From assembly GCA_030651575.1 (NCBI GenBank), contig JAUSFB010000048.1, forward strand, positions 1-64,000: a stretch of DNA of 64,000 bases, given 5' to 3'. This document shows, piece by piece, positions 1-7,777 of this stretch; position 1 is the first letter of the stretch, and the number at the start of each line of letters is the position of its first letter. Made by a program: the position numbers and the translations under genes. This stretch comes from Phaeospirillum sp. GTDB lineage: Bacteria > Pseudomonadota > Alphaproteobacteria > Rhodospirillales > Magnetospirillaceae. The notes beneath the pieces are model-generated. The model was not told the DNA's origin. It did not search any database and saw nothing but the letters and a program-made list of their open reading frames with translations.

Positions 1-2
1 CC

Positions 3-419
3 CACGAGCCGGAAGAATTGGCAGGACTGATCGATGACGTGGTAGCATGGTTTCGGCGTCATCCGGGCTACGATGAACTGAAAAAGCTGTTCACCGAGTT
101 GGTGCGGCAGGCGATTGAAGGCTACGAGGCTTCGGTGATCGTGCCCGGCGACATGATGGAGATGCGGTCAATGTTGGCGAATTTGGGTGAGACCTGGAAA
201 AAGCGGTGGAAGGCAGAAGGCGTCGCCGAGGGGCGCGTCGAGGGCGAAGCCAGGGGCGAAGCCAAGGCTCTCATTCGCCTCGTTGAAAAGCGGTTCGGCC
301 CACTGCCAGGCGATCTGCAGGCTCGCGTTCTGGCCGCCGATGCTGTCTCGGTCGAGACGTGGCTTGACCGCCTGATTGATGCTCCGAGCCTGGATGTGCT
401 GTTCAGCGCCACGAACTGA
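3..419 (+). CDS. Rpn-family nuclease/putative transposase C-terminal part (DUF4351), 5' end outside window
   Basis: The reading frame is open from the first bases, so the gene probably begins upstream of the window. The visible ~138 residues hold a charged Gly/Glu/Arg-rich helix (about residues 60-85) and then a C-terminal segment of DUF4351 type (LIRLVEKRFG, then a Leu/Ala-rich helix ending in LDVLF). In Rpn (PD-(D/E)XK recombination-promoting nuclease / transposase_31) proteins this domain follows the nuclease core, which would lie upstream and is not seen. A TTG at 18 could be read as a start, but nothing like a ribosome binding site supports it. It borders a stretch of broken defence genes, which fits a mobile or accessory region. 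Confidence 0.6.
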   Translation, partial: HEPEELAGLIDDVVAWFRRHPGYDELKKLFTELVRQAIEGYEASVIVPGDMMEMRSMLANLGETWKKRWKAEGVAEGRVEGEARGEAKALIRLVEKRFGPLPGDLQARVLAADAVSVETWLDRLIDAPSLDVLFSATN

Positions 420-659
420 AGGTGCTTTCCGACGCGCTGCCAGGGCACTGATGGCTCCCACAACCGATTGATTTTATTGTGGAGAGGGTTGGTTGGCGGT
501 TCCCTTTCCTACGCCAATCTCATAAGACAAACCGGCTCTACCGCGAAGACGCGGCCTTGGATATCCCAAGGTTCCGCGCAGGTTCGCGTGGTATGGGTGC
601 TGACACGGGCTTCGAGAAAACCGGCCGAATTCTCTCTCCTTAGCGCGTTTCTCTCCAGA
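420..659. other. Non-coding gap after the Rpn gene
   Basis: About 240 bases between the Rpn-type gene and the inverted repeat at 660-702. Short ORFs on both strands have no recognisable protein character. I see no RNA gene or clear terminator here. Confidence 0.5.
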
Positions 660-702
660 CCTGTTGACACGCCCTTTTGTATCACCCTTTTGTATCAACA
701 GG
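660..702. repeat. 11-bp imperfect inverted repeat enclosing a tandem 12-bp repeat
   Basis: The arms are CCTGTTGACAC (660-670) and GTATCAACAGG (692-702), inverted with one mismatch. The spacer holds two tandem copies of CCTTTTGTATCA. It sits next to the 3' end of the minus-strand BREX-like fragment. It could be a protein-binding site or the scar or end of a mobile element. It lacks the GC stem and T-run of an intrinsic terminator. Confidence 0.5.
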
Positions 703-1150
703 TCGGCAAGTCATTGTATTTACAGCGATGCAAGCCCGCCCCGCCCGATGGCGATTCTCCACCCACGCCTCCGGCACCATGGCCCATTGCGCAGGCATCA
801 CAGGCACGGGCTTGCCCTCGATGGCCGGCATACCGGGCTGCATCATGGGCACCAGCACCACCATGCCGGCCGGTCCGTTGGCTGTGCCACAATCGCCGCG
901 CAGGACGTCCAGGCGGTGGACGAGATCGTACCGCCCGATCAGGCCGGCATCGGTCAGCAGCACTGGGCCTGGGGCGGCACGGATGGCGGCTTCAACCTGG
1001 GGCCAGGCCATGTCGGCGAGCGTCTTGAGGTGCGGCCATTCGGTGGTGGAAGGTCCGGCGGCATCGGTTTCACGCACGGTCAGCCATTCCACCTCGTTGG
1101 TCTCGGCGGTGACCTTCATCGCCTTCAGCAGCAGGGCATCGATGCTGATC
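682..1150 (-). pseudogene. C-terminal fragment resembling a large BREX type 2 protein (PglW/PglY-like)
   Basis: The minus-strand frame from about 1150 down to a stop at 682 reads as a protein C-terminus: a WLTVRETD segment, then LLTDAGLIGRYD, a hydrophobic strand with VVLVP, then IEGKPVPVMPAQW and PEAWVENRHR. I recall the last pattern (short loop, G-x-PVPV, QW, PEAW, basic end) from the C-termini of large BREX type 2 (Pgl) proteins, probably PglW; this is recollection, not a search. No start codon or upstream domains are present: the frame above 1150 loses protein character and runs antisense to another fragment. Together with the PglX fragment at 1784-2332 it suggests a deleted and rearranged Pgl/BREX island. 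Confidence 0.42.
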
Positions 1151-1185
1151 CGAAGCCGAAGCCGACTCCTGATCCCCAGCCCCTG

Positions 1186-1752
1186 ATTCCCACTCGCCTT
1201 GGCCCGTCCGGGCGTAGGGTGCCGTGGAGGGAACCCAGTCGCGAAGAGCTGTTGACCCTGGTGCAAGGAGCCAAGCGTCAACCAGTCCTTGTGCCCGGAA
1301 CATTGGAGGAGGTGGTGTCGGCCTGGGAAGGTATGTCCAGCGCCGAGCGTATAGCCATGCCACTGATGATTGGGGATAGGCAGCTTAATTACCGCGACGC
1401 CTTCGTGTTCCTGGCCACTGTTGGCGATAATTTCGCTGAACTCCCCTGGGGAGATCGCATCATTTTCGGCGCAGCTGATTTCAGTCAGGGCAAGGCGGCG
1501 GGGTTTCTGTTCGTAAACTCGGTGAAAAAATTTACCTGTGGAGATGAACGACTTCGACTCGGTCTGATTGTTCGGCCAGAGCACCGTGATGATCGCGTCT
1601 ATACCCAGGATTTCCCCATTCCAAGCCGGGGCACCTTGTTCTGGCGCGGCCCGCCACCTCAATTGACGCCGGACGGAAAACGCTTGGTGCTGCTGCCCGA
1701 TGACCTTCGGTATCACGGGTTTGTGCTGAGACCTCGACTTCTCGCGGACTGA
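1186..1752 (+). pseudogene. Unrecognised ORF, probably a 5'-truncated gene
   Basis: The plus-strand frame ending at 1752 has normal protein composition from about 1186 on, for example SAWEGMSSAERIAMPLMIGD, NYRDAFVFLATVGD and LPDDLRYHGFVLRPRLL, while the same frame upstream (664-1150) is a His-rich shadow of the minus-strand fragment. Possible internal starts are GTG codons at 1261, 1291 and 1315, none with a convincing ribosome binding site. I do not recognise the family. It lies between two BREX-like fragments, so it is more likely another remnant than a working gene, but a short functional protein of about 150 residues cannot be excluded. Confidence 0.35.
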
Positions 1753-1783
1753 GCGCCGCCTGGGCGATGCACCGATGCCCTAA

Positions 1784-2332
1784 TTTGCCCTTGCTGTGGA
1801 CATCAACCCGTTTGCCACCGCCATCGCCCGCTTCCGCTTGCTGGTGGCGGCGCTGAAGGTGTGCGGCATCGGTAGGCTGGCCGACGCTCCCGATTTCCGC
1901 TTCGAGCTGGCGGCCGGCGATTCGCTGCTGCACGGCAAGCGGTTCATGGATATCCGAGGCGTCCAGCTCAGCCTCGACCCGCATGACGGGGTCACTCACT
2001 TTTTTCATACCGAGGACCGCAATGACCTCGACCGCATACTGGGTCGGCAGTATCACGCGGTGGTGGGGAACCCTCCATACATCATCGTTAGGGATAAAGC
2101 ACTGAATGAGGCATATCGAGAAAGATATGCAAGTTGTGCCGGCAAATACTCTCTGGGCGTTCCATTTACAGAACGTTTTATGGATCTGGCTATTTCATAT
2201 AATGATCAGGCAGGTTTTGTTGGGATAATTACATAGAATAGCTTTATGAAGCGTGAAATTGGCAAGAATTTAGTGGAGAACTTCCTGCCGAAAGCAGACC
2301 TAACTCACATTGTCGATACATCCGGCGCATAC
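1784..2332 (+). pseudogene. pglX: PglX-type adenine-specific DNA methyltransferase, internal fragment with in-frame stop
   Basis: An internal piece of an N6-adenine methyltransferase of the large Pgl/BREX type 2 PglX kind. It contains VDINPFATAIARFRLL (cofactor-binding region) and the catalytic motif IV as VVGNPPYIIVRD, then AYRERYASCAGKYSLGVPF, which is typical of PglX. The frame meets a TAG at 2234-2236 but continues in register with [18 protein letters not shown] and [10 protein letters not shown] to about 2332, where homology stops abruptly. The gene has therefore lost both ends and gained a nonsense codon. An intact PglX is over 1,000 residues; about 180 remain. In Pgl systems PglX methylates host DNA for phage resistance; this copy cannot do so. 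Confidence 0.75.
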
Positions 2333-2335
2333 GGA

Positions 2336-2603
2336 TCACTGCAGCAACTGTGCGAAGGTGATCTGGCGTCGCACCGGCTCCTGGAGGTGCATTCTGGGCG
2401 GATCGGCTTGGTGATGTAGTCGAGCGCACCCAGGTCCAGCCCGTGCCGCTCATCCTCGGTGGAATCGAGGGCTGTCAGGAAAATTACCGGAATTTCCCGC
2501 GTCTCGGGATTCTCCCGGAGGTGCTGGAGGCATTAAGAACGTGAAGGTTCTCGGGGGTATCATCGACGATCAAAATTGTCGGGTGATGCCGATTCGCATC
2601 CAT
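2336..2603 (-). pseudogene. Response regulator receiver domain with internal deletion and frameshifts
   Basis: From an ATG at 2603 the minus strand encodes a good receiver N-terminus (TILIVDDTPENLHVL, with the acidic pair of the REC fold). After LHVL the frame shifts and the rest of the fold appears in another frame as [46 protein letters not shown], carrying the conserved Thr/Ala switch and the KP lysine. The middle of the domain, including the phosphorylatable aspartate, is missing. A further frame change after KPIRPE gives [16 protein letters not shown] ending at a TGA at 2336-2338. This is a decayed gene, possibly of a REC-GGDEF or REC-HD-GYP protein given the phrase VDDTPENL. Confidence 0.75.
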
Positions 2604-2908
2604 TTTGCGGTCTCCAAAAGAGATACGATGGATATCTCAAATTTTCCGACCATTTCCCCGGATCATGTCTGCACAGGCGGCGCCAAACGGCAAACGATCA
2701 ACCTTATACCAAGCCTTGCTGATCGGAGCCGATCAGCAAGGCACTCAATCGCCGGGCGGCGGGCCTGCGTCCGTCTTGGCTTTCGCCGCAGTCGCGGCGA
2801 TGTGGCCGTAACGGGCTGCTTGGCGTCGGGTCTTTACAATAACTTTAGGATTAGCCCCGACTATGCAGGAGTGGCTCGTCCTGTGATTTCAAGGAAGGGG
2901 GGAAGGTC
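2604..2908. other. Intergenic gap upstream of the secretion operon
   Basis: About 300 bases holding the inverted repeat at 2713-2742 and the presumed promoter and leader of the type I secretion operon. Short plus-strand ORFs here do not look like proteins. I could not pick a convincing -35/-10 pair. AT-rich sequence around 2835-2865 (TTTACAATAAC) is the likeliest place for one. Confidence 0.4.
2713..2742. repeat. Perfect 14-bp inverted repeat, 2-nt loop
   Basis: GCCTTGCTGATCGG and its exact complement CCGATCAGCAAGGC are separated by AG. There is no T-run on either side, so a simple intrinsic terminator is unlikely. It could be a REP-like or MITE-derived palindrome, or an operator. It lies between the decayed region and the secretion operon. 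Confidence 0.75.
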
Positions 2909-4354
2909 GTGCGGTCCGGTCGGGATCTGACATTGGCAATCATATCGGCGGCGGCAGTCGCGACGCTGTCCGCCTGTTCGCTTACGCCTGCCGATCTTGG
3001 CGAGATCCGCCAGGAACTGAACAACCTTGCCGAGACCCTGCCCCAGGACAAGTTGCAGCAGCCGCTGACGGTGGACGACGCCATCGCCCTGGCGGTGTCT
3101 CATAACCTCGACGCGCGGGTGAAGGTTCTGGAAGAGGTCCTGGCAGCGGGCAAGGCCGACCTGTCGCTGTTCGCCTTGCTGCCGGAACTGGCGGCCAAGG
3201 GCGGCTGGACCAAGCGCAATCCCAAGAAGACCACGACATCCCGCGATCTGTCCACCGGGGCCATGGGCAATTACAGCGTCGGCGAGGACGCCGTCAGCCG
3301 CACCGGCGACCTGACCGCTTCGTGGAATCTGATGGATTTCGGCATCGCCATGCTGCGTGCCGACCAGGAAGAGGACCGGGTCAAGCTGACCATGGAAAAA
3401 CGCCGCCGGGCGCTGCACCTGCTGGTCCAGGATGTTCACGCCTCCTACTGGAAGGCGGTGATCAACGAATACGCCGAGAAAAAGTACAACTCGCTGGAAC
3501 GCCGGCTGGTCAGATCGGTGGCCGATGCCGAAACCGCCGAGCGGACCAAGGTGGGCGACCCCATGCAGATGCTGGCCCATCAGCGGGCCATCGTCGACAC
3601 CATGCGCCAGATCGCCGAGCTACAGCGCCAGACCGCTCCGGCGCGGGCGGAACTGGCCGGTCATATGGGAGTGCAGTCGGTGATCGGCTTCAAGTTGGCC
3701 GAGCTTCAGGACGATTCGTTCCTCAACGTGGCCGAGATGGTCGAAACCATCGAGAACATGGAAATCATCGCCCTGGGCAATCGCCCGGAATTGAAGGTCG
3801 AGGAAGCCCAGTTCCGCATCGACGCCAAGGAAATCCGGACCGAGCTGCTGAAGTCGCTGCCCGGAATCGGGCCGTTCATGGGCGGTCACTACGACTCCAA
3901 CACCTTCATCAAGTACAATGCCTGGGCCGATGCCGGTCTCCACATGGCCTGGAATCTGGTCGATATGCTGAGTACGCCAAAGCGGATTGGCCAGGCCAAG
4001 AACGTAGTCGAGATCACCCGCGCCAGACGGCTGGCGCTGGGCATGACGGTGGTGACGCAGGTGCATGTGGCCGACATCCAATACCGCCACGCCCTCAAGG
4101 AATATCGCCTGACCGAGCAGATGGCGACCATCGACAGACGGATTACCGGCCTCGCCTCCAAGTCCAAGGCGGCGGGCAGCGGCAGCGCCATGGAGGAAAT
4201 CAAGGCCGAGGCCGCCGGAATGTTGTCCACCTTGCGCCGCTTCATCCTTTATTCCGATTTGCAGTCGAGCAAGGCCCGCCTCACTTCGGCCATGGGTATC
4301 GACCCGTCCCCACCTTCAGCGCCCGTTTCCGATGCCGCCGCGCCCAAGGACTGA
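2909..4354 (+). CDS. TolC-family outer-membrane channel lipoprotein of a type I secretion system
   Basis: A 481-residue outer-membrane efflux protein that would form the trimeric exit duct of the exporter encoded just downstream. The N-terminus is a lipoprotein signal: charged start, hydrophobic stretch and lipobox LSAC around residue 23. The body is helical and rich in Ala, Leu, Glu and Gln, with the two-fold repeat feel of TolC proteins (LTVDDAIALAVSHNLDARV near residue 55, and a second such region after residue 250 with ALGNRPELKVEEAQFRI). The start is GTG at 2909, preceded by a strong purine-rich site (AAGGAAGGGGGGAAGG). The stop overlaps the start of the ABC gene by 23 bases, indicating translational coupling. 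Confidence 0.85.
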   Translation: MRSGRDLTLAIISAAAVATLSACSLTPADLGEIRQELNNLAETLPQDKLQQPLTVDDAIALAVSHNLDARVKVLEEVLAAGKADLSLFALLPELAAKGGWTKRNPKKTTTSRDLSTGAMGNYSVGEDAVSRTGDLTASWNLMDFGIAMLRADQEEDRVKLTMEKRRRALHLLVQDVHASYWKAVINEYAEKKYNSLERRLVRSVADAETAERTKVGDPMQMLAHQRAIVDTMRQIAELQRQTAPARAELAGHMGVQSVIGFKLAELQDDSFLNVAEMVETIENMEIIALGNRPELKVEEAQFRIDAKEIRTELLKSLPGIGPFMGGHYDSNTFIKYNAWADAGLHMAWNLVDMLSTPKRIGQAKNVVEITRARRLALGMTVVTQVHVADIQYRHALKEYRLTEQMATIDRRITGLASKSKAAGSGSAMEEIKAEAAGMLSTLRRFILYSDLQSSKARLTSAMGIDPSPPSAPVSDAAAPKD

Positions 4355-6353
4355 GCCCTCGGCTCTGGACGACGAGGCCAAGGCCATCTCCGCCTGCCTG
4401 CGAAGCCTTGGCTATTCCATCGCGGCCTCGGCGCTGAGGGACTCTTACCGCATGGCCGAGGCCGACGCCGCCGTCCTGCCCTGGGCGGTCGCCCTGTCGC
4501 GGCATGGCTTTGCCGCCCATGTGGAGGACGACGTCAATCCCGCGCGGCTGTCGGCCGATCTGTTCCCTTGCGTCTGTCTTGGCCCCGACGCGCCGCGCGG
4601 CCTGTCGTCGCCCCCGCGCGAGGCGCGGCCGTCGACGGTGCTGTTCCTGCGGCCGCGCCTGGACAAGGAAGCCTCGACCCTGCCCACCTCGTGGTCGGCG
4701 CTGTTGTCGTCCTGGCGGCCCATGGTGGCGCGGGCCGGGCTGGCCGGCCTGCTGGCCAATGTTCTGGCCCTGGCCGGGCCGATCTTCTCGGCCCAGGTCT
4801 ATGACCGGGTGCTGCCCCACGGCCTGCTGGACTCGCTGGTAGTCATGGCCGTCATGTTCATGGGGGCGGCGCTGTTCGAGCAGGTCTTCCGCCGCCTGCG
4901 CGCCCTGTTCATCGAGGACGCCCTGCACGAGGGCAATGTGCGCCTCGCCATGGATATGCACCGGCGTATCCTGGAAACCCGGTTCGAGGGCGCGGCGGCG
5001 CCGTCGGGTCATCTGATGCGGCTGTTGCAGGATTTCGACTCCATCCGCGACGGCTTTGGCGCGGCGGCGGTGTCGCTGCTGGCCGACATGCCGTTCATGG
5101 CCCTGTTCCTGTTCGGCCTGTTCCTGTGCGACCCGGCCATCGCCCTGGCCATTCTCGGCCTTAACCTGCTGGTCAGCCTGTCGACCATCGTCGCCATCCA
5201 GCGTCAACGCTTGCTGTACCGCGAGCTGTCACGGGCCTCTACCTACCGCGCCCAGGCGGCGCAGGAATCCTTCTTTGATCCCGAGACGGTGCGCCGGGTC
5301 GGGGCGGGAGCCTATCTCCAGGCGCGCTTTCGCCAGGGCACCTTGCTATACGCCACCGCCGCCCGCGCCATCCGCACCCTGTCGGCCGCGCGGGGCAACA
5401 TGTCCATGCTGGCCCAAAGCATGTCCATGCTGATCGCCATCGGCCTGGGAGGCTGGCGCGCCGTCGAGGGCGGCATGAGCGCTGGCGTCATCCTGGCCGC
5501 CACCATGCTGGCCACCCGCTTTACCGGCGCCACCATGCAACTGGTCTCGGTGGTGCCGCAGGCCCTGTCGGCCATCGCCTCGCTGGAGGCGCTGCGCAGC
5601 GTCACCGGACGGCCCACCGAACGGCCGGAGGGCTCGGCCATGATCCACCGCCCGGTCGCCCTGGGAAATCTGATCGTCGATGGGGTGACCGCCCGCTATC
5701 CCGGCTCGCCCCATCCCATCCTGGACGGCATCAGCCTGACGGTGGAGGCGGGAGGCCGCCTTGCCATCGTCGGGCCGTCGGGATCGGGCAAGACCACCTT
5801 TGAAAAAGTGCTGTCCGGCATCATCCGGCCTTCCATCGGACGGGTGATGCTGGACGGCGTCGATATCTCGCTGATCGATCCGTCCGACCTTCGGCGGCAT
5901 GTGGCGATCTGTCCCCAGATGCCGCCGCTTTATTCGGGAACCCTGCGCAGCAATCTGTCGTTCGAGGGACAGGTTTCCGATGACGACATGGTGCAGATGA
6001 TGAACGCCCTGGGGGCCGGCGCCATCATGCCCCTGGGAATGGGGCTGGATTTCGACGTGATCGAAGGGGGCCGCAACCTGTCGGGAGGGCAGCGCCAGAT
6101 CGTCGCCCTGGCCCGGACCCTGCTGCGCGCCGCGCCGGTCACCATCTTGGACGAGCCCACCGCCCAACTGGACGAAGCCACGGAAAAGCGCGCCATCCAG
6201 GGCATTCACCGCGCCGTGGGCGACCGGACCCTGATCGTCATTTCCCACCGCGCCGCCGTGACCTTGCTGGCAGGGCGGGTGGGGGTGATGGAGCGCGGCA
6301 AGCTGGTCCGCATCGGCCAGCGGTCCCCCGCCGCCCCGGCGCAGGGAGGCTGA
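4332..6353 (+). CDS. Type I secretion ABC transporter (permease-ATPase)
   Basis: A 673-residue inner-membrane exporter that drives secretion through the HlyD-like adaptor and TolC-like duct of the same operon. Residues 1-120 form an N-terminal domain without a visible catalytic Cys/His pair, so a degenerate C39-like (CLD) region is possible. A six-helix transmembrane domain follows (about 130-420), with FSAQVYDRVLPH at its start as in LapB/PrtD-type exporters. The nucleotide-binding domain shows Walker A GPSGSGKTT, Q-loop ICPQMP, signature LSGGQRQ, Walker B TILDEPTAQLD and H-loop ISHRA. All catalytic motifs are intact. The ATG at 4332 lies inside the tolC-like gene. Confidence 0.9.
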   Translation: MPPRPRTEPSALDDEAKAISACLRSLGYSIAASALRDSYRMAEADAAVLPWAVALSRHGFAAHVEDDVNPARLSADLFPCVCLGPDAPRGLSSPPREARPSTVLFLRPRLDKEASTLPTSWSALLSSWRPMVARAGLAGLLANVLALAGPIFSAQVYDRVLPHGLLDSLVVMAVMFMGAALFEQVFRRLRALFIEDALHEGNVRLAMDMHRRILETRFEGAAAPSGHLMRLLQDFDSIRDGFGAAAVSLLADMPFMALFLFGLFLCDPAIALAILGLNLLVSLSTIVAIQRQRLLYRELSRASTYRAQAAQESFFDPETVRRVGAGAYLQARFRQGTLLYATAARAIRTLSAARGNMSMLAQSMSMLIAIGLGGWRAVEGGMSAGVILAATMLATRFTGATMQLVSVVPQALSAIASLEALRSVTGRPTERPEGSAMIHRPVALGNLIVDGVTARYPGSPHPILDGISLTVEAGGRLAIVGPSGSGKTTFEKVLSGIIRPSIGRVMLDGVDISLIDPSDLRRHVAICPQMPPLYSGTLRSNLSFEGQVSDDDMVQMMNALGAGAIMPLGMGLDFDVIEGGRNLSGGQRQIVALARTLLRAAPVTILDEPTAQLDEATEKRAIQGIHRAVGDRTLIVISHRAAVTLLAGRVGVMERGKLVRIGQRSPAAPAQGG

Positions 6354-6355
6354 GG

Positions 6356-7759
6356 ATGGCCCGCAAACGCCTCGCCCCCGAGGTCAACGGCTTTCGCAGC
6401 CCCATCCACGGCATCGCGCCCAAGCTGACGCCGCCCTCGGCCTCGTGGCTGCTGCTGTGGTCGGCCCTGGCCTTCGCGGCGATGTTCGGAGCGGCGGCTG
6501 TGCTGGAGCTGGACGAGGTGGTGACCGCCTCGGCCCGGATCGAGCCTTCCGGCCAGATCCGTCATGTCCAGCATTTCGAGGGCGGCACCATTCAGGAGGT
6601 TCTGGTCCACGAGGGCAGCTTCGTGGGCGAGGGCGACGTGCTGGTGCGGCTGGTCAATTCCCAAGGCGCTCAGGATCTGGCCGACAAACGCGCCCGCTGG
6701 GCCGCGTTTCAGGCCCGCGCCGCCCGCCTGAAAGCCGATCTGGCCGGGATCAAGGATATCGAGTGGCCCAAGGGAGTGGCGATCGACGCCGAGACCAAGC
6801 GGCGGGAAACCAATATTCATGCCGAACGCCTCGGCCATCGCGGCCAACAGGTCACCGTCATCCAGCGCGAGATCGAGCGCCGTCAGCGCGAGGTCACCGA
6901 GACCGAGACCAAATCCACCGGCCTGTCGCGCGCCCAGGCCAAGGGCGGCGAGGAAATGCGGATCAAGAAGAAGGCCTATGACGTGGGGGTGGTCGGCAAT
7001 CAGGAAATCGTCAAGCTGGAGCGCGAGCAGCTGATGCTGGACACCGAGGTCTCGACCTCACGCGACACCATCGCCCGCATCAAGGCGCAATTGCGGGAAG
7101 CCGAGGCCAAGCTGTCCGAATTCGAGAAGGGCTGGCGGTCGGGAGTGCTGGACGATATCGGCAAGGTCGAGGCCGAGATCGCCGCCCTGAAGGCCACCAT
7201 GGAAGTGGCGTCCGACCGGGAATCGCGCAGCGAGGTGCGCTCGCCGGTGCGCGGCGTGGTCAAGATGTCGTCCATCACCAGCGTGGGTCAGGTGGCGCGG
7301 CCCGGCGACACCTTGATGGATATCGTCCCCCTGGACGACGCCCTGGTGGTCGAGGCCAAGGTGCCGCCCCAGGATATCGGCCATCTGCGCGAAGGCCTGC
7401 CGGTCTCGATCCGGCTGACAGCCTACGACCAGTTTCGCTTCGGCCATCTCAGCGGCCGGGTGATGATGGTGGGAGCCGATTCCATCGAGGAGACCAAGGG
7501 GACGATCACCACGACCTATTACAAGGTGCTGATTCATTCGGATAAGGGCGGGCTGACCGACGCCAAGGGGGTGGTCTATCCGGTGCGTTCGGGCATGGCG
7601 GGGTCCGCCTCCATCGTCATCGGGCGCAAGTCTATCTTGCGTATGATCTTCGACCCATTGCTCCGCAATGAAATGATTTTTTCATTCAGTTCGTTCAAAC
7701 TGGATTGGCCGGATGGTTGGAGCCTTCCGCCGGCGGGGCGCTCCTCGCCCGGACCGTAG
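6356..7759 (+). CDS. HlyD-family periplasmic adaptor of type I secretion
   Basis: A 467-residue membrane-fusion protein linking the ABC exporter to the outer-membrane channel. It has one N-terminal transmembrane helix (about residues 24-46), a biotinyl/lipoyl-like half (RIEPSGQIRHVQHFEGGTIQ and LVHEGSFVGEGDVLVRL), a long coiled-coil hairpin (about residues 100-290, rich in Glu/Lys/Arg) and the second lipoyl half with the family phrase VRSPVRGVVK, then beta-barrel segments. It starts 2 bases after the ABC stop. The C-terminus runs about 40 residues past the usual end (hydrophobic FDPLLRNEMIFSF then Pro-rich), which is a little long for the family. Confidence 0.88.
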   Translation: MARKRLAPEVNGFRSPIHGIAPKLTPPSASWLLLWSALAFAAMFGAAAVLELDEVVTASARIEPSGQIRHVQHFEGGTIQEVLVHEGSFVGEGDVLVRLVNSQGAQDLADKRARWAAFQARAARLKADLAGIKDIEWPKGVAIDAETKRRETNIHAERLGHRGQQVTVIQREIERRQREVTETETKSTGLSRAQAKGGEEMRIKKKAYDVGVVGNQEIVKLEREQLMLDTEVSTSRDTIARIKAQLREAEAKLSEFEKGWRSGVLDDIGKVEAEIAALKATMEVASDRESRSEVRSPVRGVVKMSSITSVGQVARPGDTLMDIVPLDDALVVEAKVPPQDIGHLREGLPVSIRLTAYDQFRFGHLSGRVMMVGADSIEETKGTITTTYYKVLIHSDKGGLTDAKGVVYPVRSGMAGSASIVIGRKSILRMIFDPLLRNEMIFSFSSFKLDWPDGWSLPPAGRSSPGP

Positions 7760-7777
7760 GACTTGGGATTTAACGCC

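Noticed and set aside
664..1185. His/Gly-rich N-terminal half of the plus-strand ORF ending at 1752
   Set aside because: Only a shadow of the minus-strand BREX-like fragment; protein character on the plus strand begins near 1186.
2541..2930. Plus-strand ORFs between the broken response regulator and the tolC-like gene
   Set aside because: No homology signal or ribosome binding site; they cross the palindrome and the antisense of the receiver start.
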